Shown here piece by piece: positions 25,787-35,317 of a DNA stretch of 64,000 nt. Numbering within the stretch: position 1 is the stretch's first letter; each line of letters begins with the position of its first letter. A program made the position numbers and the translations under genes. Source of the stretch: Granulicella rosea (lineage in GTDB: Bacteria > Acidobacteriota > Terriglobia > Terriglobales > Acidobacteriaceae). Below the pieces are notes generated by a model. The model was not told the DNA's origin. It searched no databases and saw only the letters and a program-made list of their open reading frames with translations. Where the stretch lies: positions 434,001 through 498,000 of the forward strand of contig NZ_FZOU01000002.1 of assembly GCF_900188085.1 (NCBI RefSeq), read 5' to 3'.

Positions 25787-26188
25787 ATGCACCCATTCAG
25801 TTCTTCTGATGGAAGCATCCCATTGGATCTGAGTTCCATTCTTCTCGTTGAACCCAATGCAGAGTTGCGTGATTCCAGACGCCTGCTCCTCGGTGCCCTT
25901 CGGCATCCAGTTCTTGCGGTAAGCGCCTACTTAGAAGTGTGTGCGCTGCCCGCGGATAGCAACTGCGCTCTGGTTGCTATCGACCTGACCCCAAACGAGC
26001 ATGAAGCGTTCCGCATCGCAACGCACGCGCGGAGGACCTGGCCGAAGGCCAAGATTCTACTGCTGGGACAACCGTCCGAAGATTTTGACGACCCGCTTTA
26101 CGATGATGCGGTGAGTCCCTGTTGCAACCCGTCTGGGATCGTAGAGTGTGCCGACAAGCTGCTTCGGGATCGAGTGCGGCGTTACTAG
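25787..26188 (+). CDS. Degenerate response-regulator receiver protein
   Basis: 133 residues, with GGAGG upstream. The pattern is that of a CheY-like fold: SILLVEPNAELRDS (first strand, with the acidic pair reduced to E), ALVAIDLTPNEHEAF (the phospho-acceptor position keeps an Asp), and AKILLLGQ. The usual KP pair near the end is SPCCNP, so the conserved Lys is lost. No output domain. Such pseudo-receivers can bind partners without phosphorylation. Role here unknown. Confidence 0.6.
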   Translation: MHPFSSSDGSIPLDLSSILLVEPNAELRDSRRLLLGALRHPVLAVSAYLEVCALPADSNCALVAIDLTPNEHEAFRIATHARRTWPKAKILLLGQPSEDFDDPLYDDAVSPCCNPSGIVECADKLLRDRVRRY

Positions 26189-26247
26189 GGAGTCGCCGCA
26201 CGTCGTATGTGCTGCAAGAAATTCGATGGGAGTAGATCGGAGTGACC

Positions 26248-26421
26248 ATGAATACGAAGGGAGATTTTGAAGACCGCGAACGTCGCCGATCACCTCGTTT
26301 CCGCGCTATCACGGCGATCTTCATCATTCTGTTCACGGTGATGTGCTATCTGCTCGCACAGAGCATGATGCGTCATCACTTCTTGGACGGCGGTAGAGAT
26401 AACAATCGGAGTCAGCATTAG
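26248..26421 (+). CDS. 57-residue single-span membrane protein
   Basis: ATG at 26248 with CGGAG 8 bases before it. A charged N-terminus (GDFEDRERRRSPRFR) is followed by one transmembrane helix (AITAIFIILFTVMCYLLAQ) and a short His/Asn-rich tail ending SQH. Small proteins of this shape often bind larger membrane complexes. It lies upstream of an RND pump, but no family such as AcrZ is recognised. Confidence 0.55.
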   Translation: MNTKGDFEDRERRRSPRFRAITAIFIILFTVMCYLLAQSMMRHHFLDGGRDNNRSQH

Positions 26422-26526
26422 CCATCGAACATAAATGTTAGTGGGCGGTGGCCTTGACACCCTCTTCCGCCATCCAACTCAGTAAGCACGCAACCAATAG
26501 CCCATGTATGCAGGAGCATACGACCC

Positions 26527-26910
26527 TTGGACACGTTCAATCACTCTCGGTCTCCTCGATCCAAATGGCGGTTTCCGCTAGGTGGACTCCTGTGTGTGAT
26601 TTTGCCGTTCATGATCGTTGCCTGGGGAACCGCATATAAGCTTTCGCTGTACAAGACCACCAAAACTGGAACGCCGGCCAAGGTATGTACGCGCGGCAGC
26701 GACGCTGCGAAAAGCAGTGTGAGTCAAGCAGTGGATGGTCGCAAAGCCGTTGGAAACGGCACGGCCCTGGCGCTGCCTGTTAGTACCTGTCTCGTTGTTG
26801 CGGAACACCAGAGCTTGGTGTTGCCCAAACCTTTCCAGTCCATCCATTCTCTCCAGTCGGTGCCAGTTCTATCGGCAAGACCGCCTCCAGTCGGATTTCT
26901 CTTCTCGTAG
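26527..26910 (+). CDS. Membrane-anchored hypothetical protein
   Basis: 127 residues from a TTG start with AGGAG 10 bases upstream. One transmembrane segment (GGLLCVILPFMIVAWGTAY) and a periplasmic tail with two Cys. No family recognised. Last small gene before the efflux operon, 65 bases upstream of it. Confidence 0.45.
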   Translation: MDTFNHSRSPRSKWRFPLGGLLCVILPFMIVAWGTAYKLSLYKTTKTGTPAKVCTRGSDAAKSSVSQAVDGRKAVGNGTALALPVSTCLVVAEHQSLVLPKPFQSIHSLQSVPVLSARPPPVGFLFS

Positions 26911-26975
26911 ATCGTCACTGACGAACGTCAGTAGGCCCTTGAAGATCCAAATCTGATTTGAAGGAAGGTCATCCC

Positions 26976-28223
26976 ATGCGCTCAAAGCGCTTGCTTGTCG
27001 TCGCCCTTTTTCTGGCGGTCGCGTTCTTACTGTTTTATTTTGTCCACATTCATCATCGGGATGAAGCGGCCGCAGAAGCGCCAGCCGCGCCTCCCGCTGT
27101 TTCTGTGGCGACGGCACAGGCCGGGTTCATCGCCAATCAGCTCACGGTCGCCGGGGTGTTTCAGCCCTTTCAAGAGATCGACGTGCATGGAAAAGTGTCC
27201 GGCTACATTCGACACATCTATGTCGATATAGGCGACCGCGTTCGCCAAGGACAGACCCTCGCAGTCCTGGAGGTCCCAGAACTTCAAGCCGAAGTAGCTG
27301 GAGCGCAGGCTGGCGTTACCCAGACGCAACAAAACATCGTTCGCCTTCAAAATGAGGTGGCCAGGGAGCAAGCCGGATATGCGGCGGTTCACGCAAACTA
27401 CGTCCGCCTCAAACAAGCCTCGGACCAGCAACCAGGACTCGTTGCAGCGCAGGAACTCGATGACGCCCTTGCGAAGGATCGTTCTGCGGCCTCGCAGGTG
27501 GATGCTGCCAAGTCAGCAGTCGCGGCGGCTCAGGGACAACTCGGCGTCTCGCGTGCCGAGAACTTGCGCGTCAGCAGCATGGAGCAATACGCCACCATTA
27601 CCGCTCCGTACAACGGAGTTATCACGATGCGGTATGCGGATACCGGTGCGCTGATTCCGGCAGGAACGGCGGAAGGTTTGAATCAGGCGGTCGTTCGTTT
27701 GGCGCAAAGCGATGTGCTGCGTCTGCGGATGCCCGTCCCGGAAAGAGACGTACCGCTCGTCCACATCGGTTCCGTGGTGACCGTTCATGTGCAGGCCACC
27801 GGGCAACAATTTCCAGGCACCGTCGTTCGATTCACCCGCGACGTGTCGAACTCTACAAGGACCATGATGACGGAAGTAGATGTGAACAATCCCGACCTGA
27901 CGCTGACGCCCGGCATGTATGCCGATGTCACTTTCAATCTTGAGCAAAAGAACAATGCCCTCATCGTGCCAGCGAGCGCAGTCATTCAGGGAGACCAGCC
28001 CTCTGTGATGCTTGTAGACAGCAACAATACGGTCCAAAAGCGTCCGGTTGTTCTGGGCATCAGCGGAGCGAATTCACAAGAAGTATCTTCTGGCCTCCAA
28101 CCGGGCGACCGCGTCATTATCGGAGGAATGTCGGCGCTCCAACCTGGTCAGAAAGTCACTCCGCAAGCCGCTAAGAACGATCTCGCCAACTACCAGAAGG
28201 AATTACAGAAGGGTGGGCAATAA
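26976..28223 (+). CDS. RND efflux periplasmic adaptor (membrane fusion protein)
   Basis: 415 residues from the ATG at 26976, with AAGGAAGG upstream. N-terminal signal or anchor (LLVVALFLAVAFLLFYFVHI), lipoyl-type barrel-sandwich halves (EIDVHGKVSGYIRHIYVDIGDRV ... GALIPAG), an alpha-hairpin (residues about 95-170) and a beta-barrel (VTVHVQATGQQFPGTV). It links the inner-membrane RND pump to the outer-membrane channel. First gene of a three-gene operon; the pump starts 2 bases after its stop. Confidence 0.93.
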   Translation: MRSKRLLVVALFLAVAFLLFYFVHIHHRDEAAAEAPAAPPAVSVATAQAGFIANQLTVAGVFQPFQEIDVHGKVSGYIRHIYVDIGDRVRQGQTLAVLEVPELQAEVAGAQAGVTQTQQNIVRLQNEVAREQAGYAAVHANYVRLKQASDQQPGLVAAQELDDALAKDRSAASQVDAAKSAVAAAQGQLGVSRAENLRVSSMEQYATITAPYNGVITMRYADTGALIPAGTAEGLNQAVVRLAQSDVLRLRMPVPERDVPLVHIGSVVTVHVQATGQQFPGTVVRFTRDVSNSTRTMMTEVDVNNPDLTLTPGMYADVTFNLEQKNNALIVPASAVIQGDQPSVMLVDSNNTVQKRPVVLGISGANSQEVSSGLQPGDRVIIGGMSALQPGQKVTPQAAKNDLANYQKELQKGGQ

Positions 28224-28225
28224 CC

Positions 28226-31200
28226 ATGTCCTTCTTTGCGATACGCTACCCCTTCTTCATCCTCATGGCCTGCATGATCGTAGTGGTTGTGGGCTGTGCC
28301 GCGATCACTGGTATGCCCGTTGACCTCTTCCCCCCGGTTAAAATCCCGGTTGTCGTCGTAGCGACTTTTTATTCCGGGATGCCGCCCCAGCAGATTGAAT
28401 CCGATATCACGGACAGCGACGAACGCTTTTTCACGCTGGGCAGCAATATCGACCACATCGAATCCCGCTCGATGTCGGGCGTGAGTCTCATCAAGATTTA
28501 CTTCCAGCCGGGTACGGACCCCACGGCAGCGGTGAGTGGTATCTCGAACCTTGCCATGGCGAACCTTCGCCGCCTTCCTCCAGGAACGCTTCCGCCGGTC
28601 GTCCTCAGCTTTGACGCTTCGAACCTGCCCGTATGCCTCATCACGTTGAAGGGCGCTGGGATGAATCAGACGCAGCTCAAGGATGCGGCTCAATTCAATG
28701 TAAGAAATCAGGTTGCAAATGTTCCGGGAGCCTCTGTCCCTCAACCATACGGAGGAACATATCGCCAGATCATGGTCTATGTCGATCCTCTGAAGCTCGA
28801 AGCCTCTCAGTTGGGGATTATGGACGTGGTTCACGCAGTCAATGACTCGAATCTCATTCTGCCAGCGGGTGACGTTCGCATCGGCCCCAAGGACTACAAC
28901 ATCTATGCCAACAGTCAGGTGCCAACGCCCAATGACGTAAACAGCATCCCGCTCAAGACCGTAGGGAACGCTTCTATCCTCGTTGGTGATGTGGGGCACG
29001 CCGTCGACGGAGGGCAGCTCCAAACGAACATTGTCCGCGTTGATGGTCAACACTCCGTCTACATCCCTGTACTCAAACAGGGTGGCAATTCGAACACGAT
29101 CACCATTGTGAACGGAATCCGCAAGGCCACAGCGCATCTGCTCGACATCCCTCAGCAGTTGAAGACGGCGGTAGTGTTCGACCAATCTGTCTTCGTGAAG
29201 ACAGCCATCAAGAATGTCATTAGCGAAGGCGCTATCGGTCTCTGTCTCACAGGCATCATGATCCTGCTGTTTCTCGGGAATGTCCGCGCAACCGTGGCCG
29301 TTCTACTATCTATTCCAATTTCGTGCATTGCCACATTCCTGATCCTCAATGCCTTCGGAGACTCGATCAACACGATGGTCTTGGGCGGAATGGCTCTTGT
29401 TCTTTCCCGTCTCATTGACAACTCCGTGGTGGTGCTCGAAAACATCTTCCGCCACTTCGAGATGGGGTCAGATCCGGTCAAGGCCTCGCAGGAAGGTGGT
29501 AAAGAAGTTCAGCTCGCGGTTCTGGCTGCGACCGTCAGCACCGCTATCGTCTTCTTCCCGGTAGTCCTGCTTACGGGCGTAAGTAAGTACCTGTTTACCG
29601 CACTCGCCTTGGCAGTTGTCATTGCTCTCTTTTGCTCCTATGTCGTGGCGATGACCGTTGTTCCTCTCTTCTGCTCACGCTTCATCAAGCACACGGGGCA
29701 TGGCAACGAACATGAATCTGCCGAAGCCAATGATCCTGTACCGGAACATATGCTGGGTGGTCACGGTCAAACAAACATCTTTGCCAGGGTTGTCTATCAC
29801 TTCAATCAGGGGTTCGGCTGGTTGCAGGCTCGCTACGACAGTGCCATCCACTATTGCCTCGGAAGACCAGTATTGGTCATCGCGGTCTTTTCAGCCTTCG
29901 TTCTAGTGAGCTTTGCCTTGGCTCCGTTTCTCGGTCGTGCGTATTTCCCCCGCACGGACCCTGGCCAGTTTGTTATCAGCGTCAAGGCTCCAACGGGAAC
30001 TCGCATTGAACTCACCGATCAATACATCGCTCGCGTGGAAGAAGACGTTCGCGCCGTGGTCGCACCGAAAGACCTCAATATGATCGTTTCCAATATCGGT
30101 GTGACGCCTGACCTCTCGGCGATCTACACGCCGAACTCTGGAATGCACACAGCCTTTGTGCAGGTCAGTCTCAAGGAGGAACACAGCCTTAGCAGCTTCG
30201 CCTACATGCAGCGTGTTCGAGAGAGGCTCGCTGCCGATCTTCCGTCCGTGCAAACCTACTTTCAATCCGGCGGTCTTGTCGATTCCATCGTGAATCAGGG
30301 TCTTCCCGCGCCGTTCGACATCCAGGTCAGCAGTAACGATATGGAAGGCGGCTATGCTGTCGCCCAGCAACTCGCGCAGAAGATGCGGGCATTGCATGGT
30401 GTGAGCGATGTCCTGATCCCGCAGGACATCGACTATCCCGGCCTCGCGCTGAATATTGATCGCCAGCAAGCGGCACTCGAAGGACTGACACCCAAGACCA
30501 TTGTCGATAGCGTGATTACGGCGATGACCTCGAATGGCATGGTTGCACCCAGCTATTGGATTGATCCGAAGAGTGGGAACAATTACATGCTCACGGTCCA
30601 GTACCCCGAGACGCAGGTGCAGACGCTCAACGATTTCAAACAGATTCCCTTACGTTCCGCAGATGGCAAAACGACGACTCCGCTTGAAACCGTCGCTTCG
30701 ATCAAGTCGATCAATACGCCGACAGAGGTCGATCACTATCAACTCCGTCGTGTCTTTGATGTCTACGTGATGCCCAAAGCTGAGAATCTCTCCACCATCA
30801 GCAAGGACGTGGACAAGATTGTTGCCGGGATGCACCCACCTCACGGAACCGTGCTGACTGTTCGCGGCTCCGTAAACAACATGAATGAATCCTTCAAGTC
30901 GTTCGCCATCGGACTAATTCTCTCGATCATTCTCGTGTTTCTGATCCTCATGGCGCAGTTCGCCTCGTTTGTCGATCCCTTCATCATTCTCCTGGCGATT
31001 CCTCCGGGCATCTCAGGCGTCATTCTCTTCCTGCTGATGACGGGCACCACCATCAACATTATGAGTTTGATGGGAGTCCTCATGATGACCGGAATTGTCG
31101 TGTCGGATAGCATCCTGATCGTCGAGTTCACCGGCCAGCTTCGAGAACAGGGTCTAAAGCTTGAGGAAGCCATCATCACGGCCTGCAAAGTCCGGCTGCG

Positions 31201-31453
31201 GCCCATCTTGATGACTACACTGGCTACCATTCTGGGACTCATTCCGATGGCCTTGGCACTTGAGGCGGGAAGTGAACAGTATGCACCGCTCGCACGGGCG
31301 ATTCTGGGTGGCCTCACCGTCTCCGGCATCGTCACGGTTTTCCTCGTACCGAGCGCTTATCTGTTGATCCATCGCCGCATCGAGGCACGCAAGGAAAATG
31401 CTGGGACTGAGGGCGAGGGTCACATGACCAATGGGATGGAGGCAACCGCATGA
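28226..31453 (+). CDS. RND efflux pump, inner-membrane transporter
   Basis: 1075 residues, the AcrB/MexB size class, with two halves each containing a large periplasmic loop and about six transmembrane helices. Signatures include FPPVKIPVV near residue 33, GNVRATVAVLLSIPIS and GGMALVLSRLIDNSVVVLENIFRHFE. The TM4 proton-relay pair, Asp-Asp in AcrB, appears here as Asp-Asn (LIDNS). One Asp is kept. Substrates cannot be deduced; the sequence looks more like a drug/HAE-type pump than a metal pump. It overlaps the outer-membrane gene by 4 bases. Confidence 0.93.
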   Translation: MSFFAIRYPFFILMACMIVVVVGCAAITGMPVDLFPPVKIPVVVVATFYSGMPPQQIESDITDSDERFFTLGSNIDHIESRSMSGVSLIKIYFQPGTDPTAAVSGISNLAMANLRRLPPGTLPPVVLSFDASNLPVCLITLKGAGMNQTQLKDAAQFNVRNQVANVPGASVPQPYGGTYRQIMVYVDPLKLEASQLGIMDVVHAVNDSNLILPAGDVRIGPKDYNIYANSQVPTPNDVNSIPLKTVGNASILVGDVGHAVDGGQLQTNIVRVDGQHSVYIPVLKQGGNSNTITIVNGIRKATAHLLDIPQQLKTAVVFDQSVFVKTAIKNVISEGAIGLCLTGIMILLFLGNVRATVAVLLSIPISCIATFLILNAFGDSINTMVLGGMALVLSRLIDNSVVVLENIFRHFEMGSDPVKASQEGGKEVQLAVLAATVSTAIVFFPVVLLTGVSKYLFTALALAVVIALFCSYVVAMTVVPLFCSRFIKHTGHGNEHESAEANDPVPEHMLGGHGQTNIFARVVYHFNQGFGWLQARYDSAIHYCLGRPVLVIAVFSAFVLVSFALAPFLGRAYFPRTDPGQFVISVKAPTGTRIELTDQYIARVEEDVRAVVAPKDLNMIVSNIGVTPDLSAIYTPNSGMHTAFVQVSLKEEHSLSSFAYMQRVRERLAADLPSVQTYFQSGGLVDSIVNQGLPAPFDIQVSSNDMEGGYAVAQQLAQKMRALHGVSDVLIPQDIDYPGLALNIDRQQAALEGLTPKTIVDSVITAMTSNGMVAPSYWIDPKSGNNYMLTVQYPETQVQTLNDFKQIPLRSADGKTTTPLETVASIKSINTPTEVDHYQLRRVFDVYVMPKAENLSTISKDVDKIVAGMHPPHGTVLTVRGSVNNMNESFKSFAIGLILSIILVFLILMAQFASFVDPFIILLAIPPGISGVILFLLMTGTTINIMSLMGVLMMTGIVVSDSILIVEFTGQLREQGLKLEEAIITACKVRLRPILMTTLATILGLIPMALALEAGSEQYAPLARAILGGLTVSGIVTVFLVPSAYLLIHRRIEARKENAGTEGEGHMTNGMEATA

Positions 31454-32889
31454 AAGGACTCACACTGATCTTCATTCTTGCGCTCCCGATCTCCGCGTTG
31501 GCACAGCAGAACGGAACAACCCTCCCATCTGCGCCGCAACCTGTGTCTCAGATGGCTTTCTCGTCGGGAGTGACACAGGCTCCTGCGCAGTATCCACCAT
31601 CCGGTGGGTCTGCAAGCCAGCAAGCGCCCCTCGTCGATCCGGGAACTCCTGCTACTCCAATAACTCGTTCTGACGCGGAACAAATGGCTCTCAAGAACAA
31701 CCCGAGAATTACCGCGAGTCATCTTCTTGCGCTAGCTGCGGGGCAGGTCACACGGCAGACTCGTTCGGGCGAATTACCGCAGATTTACGGCGCCGCAACC
31801 GCCGAGAAAGCTGAGGATGGGGGGCGGATCGGAGCGGGCTCGCTTACTGATTCGCGCTTGTATACCCATGCAGGGGCGGGCGGCACGTTGAGCCAGCTCA
31901 TCACAGACTTCGGCCATACACGCGATTTGGTTGCGACGAATAAACTTCAGCAAAAGGCACAGGATCGAACCACGATTGCCACGGAGCAGGACGTGCTCCT
32001 AGCTGCCGACGAGGCGTTTTACCGCTTGCTCGATGCTCAGTCGTTGTTGAACGTCGCCAAAGCCACTGTCGCGGCTAGAGGGGATGTTCAAAAGCTCACA
32101 TCTGCCCTAACCAAGAGTGCGCTGAAGAGCGATCTTGATTTGAATATCGCTTCGGCAGATTTATCGCAATCGCAGTTGTTGCAACTCGATGCTGAAAATG
32201 CTGTGGCGTCCGCGAGCGCCGCGCTGGCGGCGGTGCTAGCCGCGCCGCCCGATACGTTATACCAAGCCGTCGAAGACCCGCAGGCGTCCTTACCCCCTCC
32301 TCCCGCACCGGGTAGTTCGCCGGCACTCAATGCAGACGCCCAGGCGCAGAGACCTGACCTGCAAGCGCTACGGTTGAATGCCCAGGCGTATCAAAAATAT
32401 GCCAGAGCCCAACAGCTTCAGCACCTGCCTACGATTTCTGCGTTGGCGACGGGAGGTATAACCCCTGTCGCGCCCGACGGGATCTTCACGCCGAATTATT
32501 ACGCTGCGGGCGGCGTCAATCTGACCCTTCCGATTTTCACGGGGTTTCATATCGAGGCGCAGGCCGAGGAAGCTCGACTGCGGCAAAAGGCAACGGAGAA
32601 GCAAGCGCAAGAACTCTCCGATACGATTGCGCGCGATGTGAGAATCGGAATCTTGAACGCACAGACGACGTTCCGGAGGATTGCTGTTGCCGATCAGTTT
32701 CGAGACCAAACGGCACAGGCACTTGCGCTCGCGCAGACTCGCTACAAGCTCGGCCTGAGTTCCATCGTCGAGCTCAGTCAGGCCCAGTTGCAGAGTACGC
32801 AGGCAGCGGTAGCGGCAGTAAATGCTCGATATGACTATCTCCTTGCGTTGCGTTCTTTGGATTACGCTCGCGGACAACTTGCCCCATAG
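31450..32889 (+). CDS. Outer-membrane efflux protein (TolC family)
   Basis: 479 residues. Signal peptide (MKGLTLIFILALPISALAQ), then a Pro/Ser-rich linker and two repeats of the long-helix OEP domain (SDAEQMALKNNPRITASHL in the first; AQALALAQTRYKLGLSSIVELSQAQLQ at about 428-454 in the second). There is no lipobox, so it is not a lipidated NodT type. It completes the tripartite pump. Confidence 0.92.
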   Translation: MKGLTLIFILALPISALAQQNGTTLPSAPQPVSQMAFSSGVTQAPAQYPPSGGSASQQAPLVDPGTPATPITRSDAEQMALKNNPRITASHLLALAAGQVTRQTRSGELPQIYGAATAEKAEDGGRIGAGSLTDSRLYTHAGAGGTLSQLITDFGHTRDLVATNKLQQKAQDRTTIATEQDVLLAADEAFYRLLDAQSLLNVAKATVAARGDVQKLTSALTKSALKSDLDLNIASADLSQSQLLQLDAENAVASASAALAAVLAAPPDTLYQAVEDPQASLPPPPAPGSSPALNADAQAQRPDLQALRLNAQAYQKYARAQQLQHLPTISALATGGITPVAPDGIFTPNYYAAGGVNLTLPIFTGFHIEAQAEEARLRQKATEKQAQELSDTIARDVRIGILNAQTTFRRIAVADQFRDQTAQALALAQTRYKLGLSSIVELSQAQLQSTQAAVAAVNARYDYLLALRSLDYARGQLAP

Positions 32890-32947
32890 ACGTTTCTGAG
32901 TTGAGGCAATCGGAAAAACAAGACTGGTTAGAGGCGAAGCGGAAACG

Positions 32948-33829
32948 ATGAAAGACAGCTTGAAAATTCAAAAGATAGTGTTCGCAACCGATCTCCTGGA
33001 GAACTCTCGGCTGGCACTCGACTACGCGGTGGCCTTTGCCGAACACTTCGGCGCTTCGATCCTCATGCTGCATGTCGTTCAGCTCTCGGGAGCGGCACAC
33101 GCTGCGGAGTTGGAAATTCACCGCGCCAGCGTTTCCCGACTTGCTGCACAAGAACGGCTGGAAGTGCTTGCCTCTGGGGTACGCCGCTTGGGTATGAGCG
33201 TAGAGGCCGAAGTCGTCGATGGGCTGACTTGCGAGATGATCTTGCAAGCGGTCGATAGACATAGGGCGGACCTACTGGTCTTGGGAGTTCATGGTGTTCA
33301 CCGAGGCGTTGAACACCTGCTCATTGGCTCAAATACTGAAAAGATCATGCTCTCTGCTAAATGCCCCATCTTGACCGTCGGCGCACACGTGCTCACTGGT
33401 TTCGACATCAAGCTACACGTACAAGAAATCTTATTGTTTTCAGATTTCACGCCTGAGTCCACCTCGGCTGCTCCCTATGCGCTGATGCTTGGACAAGAGT
33501 TCGGGCTACCGGTAGATGTCTGCCAGTTACTTCCAGTGGTTGTGGAAGATAACCCCCGATTAAGAAGGCAGCTCGCTGAAGACTACTGTCAGAGCATGAA
33601 GCATGTCTTGGCTGACGAAAACGCCGTGTGGTGTCAGCCAGCATTTCAACTGGAGCGGGGAATGCAACTAGAGCAAATCGTTGATCGTGCAAAATCCCAT
33701 CACGCGGGCCTTATCGTCCTCGGCGCGCATACTGAGTCTTTGGTCGGTCGCCACCTGCATACCAGCTTTGCCTATCAAGTGCTGGGTCGCGCGACTTGCC
33801 CAGTTTTCACGATTCCGCGACTGCCGTAA
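32948..33829 (+). CDS. Universal stress protein, two tandem UspA domains
   Basis: 293 residues with two USP folds (about 8-145 and 158-293). The first keeps the ATP-binding pattern LVLGVHGVHRGVEHLLIGSNTEKIM, and the second LIVLGAHTESLVGRHLHTSFAYQVL. Tandem USPs respond to energy or oxidative stress. It follows the efflux operon by 58 bases and precedes a CLC channel. Confidence 0.9.
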   Translation: MKDSLKIQKIVFATDLLENSRLALDYAVAFAEHFGASILMLHVVQLSGAAHAAELEIHRASVSRLAAQERLEVLASGVRRLGMSVEAEVVDGLTCEMILQAVDRHRADLLVLGVHGVHRGVEHLLIGSNTEKIMLSAKCPILTVGAHVLTGFDIKLHVQEILLFSDFTPESTSAAPYALMLGQEFGLPVDVCQLLPVVVEDNPRLRRQLAEDYCQSMKHVLADENAVWCQPAFQLERGMQLEQIVDRAKSHHAGLIVLGAHTESLVGRHLHTSFAYQVLGRATCPVFTIPRLP

Positions 33830-33906
33830 TTAGGCTGGTCATCGTCATCGGCTCGCTCGCTAAGCATAAAATTTTCCTGTCTCAGAATTGAGCGAACGGA
33901 GTTGAG

Positions 33907-35235
33907 TTGCGTAACGCCGAGAATGTCCCTCAAGGATCACCCGACGCGCTCTTGAATAGCGCCCAGCCAAACGTTCTCTCGGCGGCACCGGATGCCGCTT
34001 TAATGACCGTCAAGATGTGGGTGATGGTGCTTCTTACTGGAATAGGAGCTGGCTTCACCAGTGGCTTGCTGATGAGACTCCTTCGTCTGGCACAGCATCT
34101 CAGTTTTTCCTACTCGACGGGCGATTTCCTTACTGGGGTGCGCAACACATCTGCGGAACACAGGATCATTGTTGTTTCGTTGGGAGGGGTTTTTGCTGGA
34201 TTGTCGCTGTATCTACTGAGACGCATCTCTGGCGGCTCGGGAGCTGAGGTGACGGGAGCCATTTGGCATAAACAGGGTCGGTTTGAAGCTGCCCCTACGG
34301 TAGCGAAGTCAATCATCTCCATCATCATCGTCGGCATGGGCGCAGCAATTGGCCGTGAGGCTGCTCTGAAAGATACCGGAGCCACGGTCGCAGGAAAGAT
34401 CTCTGATTGGACTAGCCTGTCACCGGAACAAAGACATCTACTCGTCGCATGTGGTGCGGGAGCGGGCATGGCGGCAGCCTATAACGTTCCTCTGGGGGGA
34501 GCCTTGTTCGCCATCGAGGTCTTGCTGGGGACGATGTCGCTTACCAACGTCCTTGCCGCTGTCATCACCTCATTCGTCGCGGTGGCGGTCTCCTGGTCGA
34601 TGCTCCCGAACGTTCCAACGTTCAACGTGGCCCAACTTTCCATAACGCCCTCGCTGCTCTTATGGGCTGCTCTCGCAGGTCCGATTCTTGGAGCAGCGTC
34701 CGCAGGGTATGTGAGGTTTATTGGCTGGTCGGAAACCGGAAAGCCTAAGTCCTACATGGTGATCCTTGGGCCGATCATCGTATTCAGCATCTTGGGTATC
34801 GTCTCCGTCCGCTTCCCAGAGGTCCTTGGCAACGGAAAGAACGTCGTGCAGGAGGCATTTGGCAGCCAGCTCGGCCCGGGACTCTTGTGTTGGCTGCTCG
34901 TTTTGCGACCGCTTGCTACGGCAATGTGCCTGAAGTCGGGTGCGCCCGGAGGGTTGTTTACTCCGACCATGACCTTCGGGGCATTGCTCGGCGGTCTGCT
35001 CGGCGAGGGATGGAGATACGTGTCTCCGGCAACCTCAAAGGACAGCTACGCCATTGTAGGAGCGGGCGCGATGTTGGCGTCGGCATCCCAAGGCCCGCTT
35101 TCTTCTGTGGTCTTCATGCTTGAGCTAACCAACCACACGGACGCCCTTATCGTTCCGTTGCTCATCGCGGTGGCCGGTGCCACGCTGATGGCAAGAAAAT
35201 TGGACGTTCACTCAATTTATTCCATTCGAGGCTGA
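33907..35235 (+). CDS. CLC-family chloride channel or transporter
   Basis: Up to 442 residues from a TTG; an ATG at 34003 (MTVKMWVMV) is an alternative nearer the first membrane helix. About 10-12 hydrophobic segments. The selectivity-filter elements are present but varied: GGSGAEVTG (usually GSGIPE), GREAALK (usually GREGP, with the gating Glu kept), and GGLFTPTMTFG (usually GxFxP). No CBS domains. Probably moves Cl- or another anion across the inner membrane. Confidence 0.88.
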   Translation: MRNAENVPQGSPDALLNSAQPNVLSAAPDAALMTVKMWVMVLLTGIGAGFTSGLLMRLLRLAQHLSFSYSTGDFLTGVRNTSAEHRIIVVSLGGVFAGLSLYLLRRISGGSGAEVTGAIWHKQGRFEAAPTVAKSIISIIIVGMGAAIGREAALKDTGATVAGKISDWTSLSPEQRHLLVACGAGAGMAAAYNVPLGGALFAIEVLLGTMSLTNVLAAVITSFVAVAVSWSMLPNVPTFNVAQLSITPSLLLWAALAGPILGAASAGYVRFIGWSETGKPKSYMVILGPIIVFSILGIVSVRFPEVLGNGKNVVQEAFGSQLGPGLLCWLLVLRPLATAMCLKSGAPGGLFTPTMTFGALLGGLLGEGWRYVSPATSKDSYAIVGAGAMLASASQGPLSSVVFMLELTNHTDALIVPLLIAVAGATLMARKLDVHSIYSIRG

Positions 35236-35317
35236 TACTAAGTCCGCGCGGCTTCTGGAGATGAGCCTGGTGATGGCGGGAGAGAATGAACTTCCGAGGA
35301 AGCAGGTTCGACTAGCT

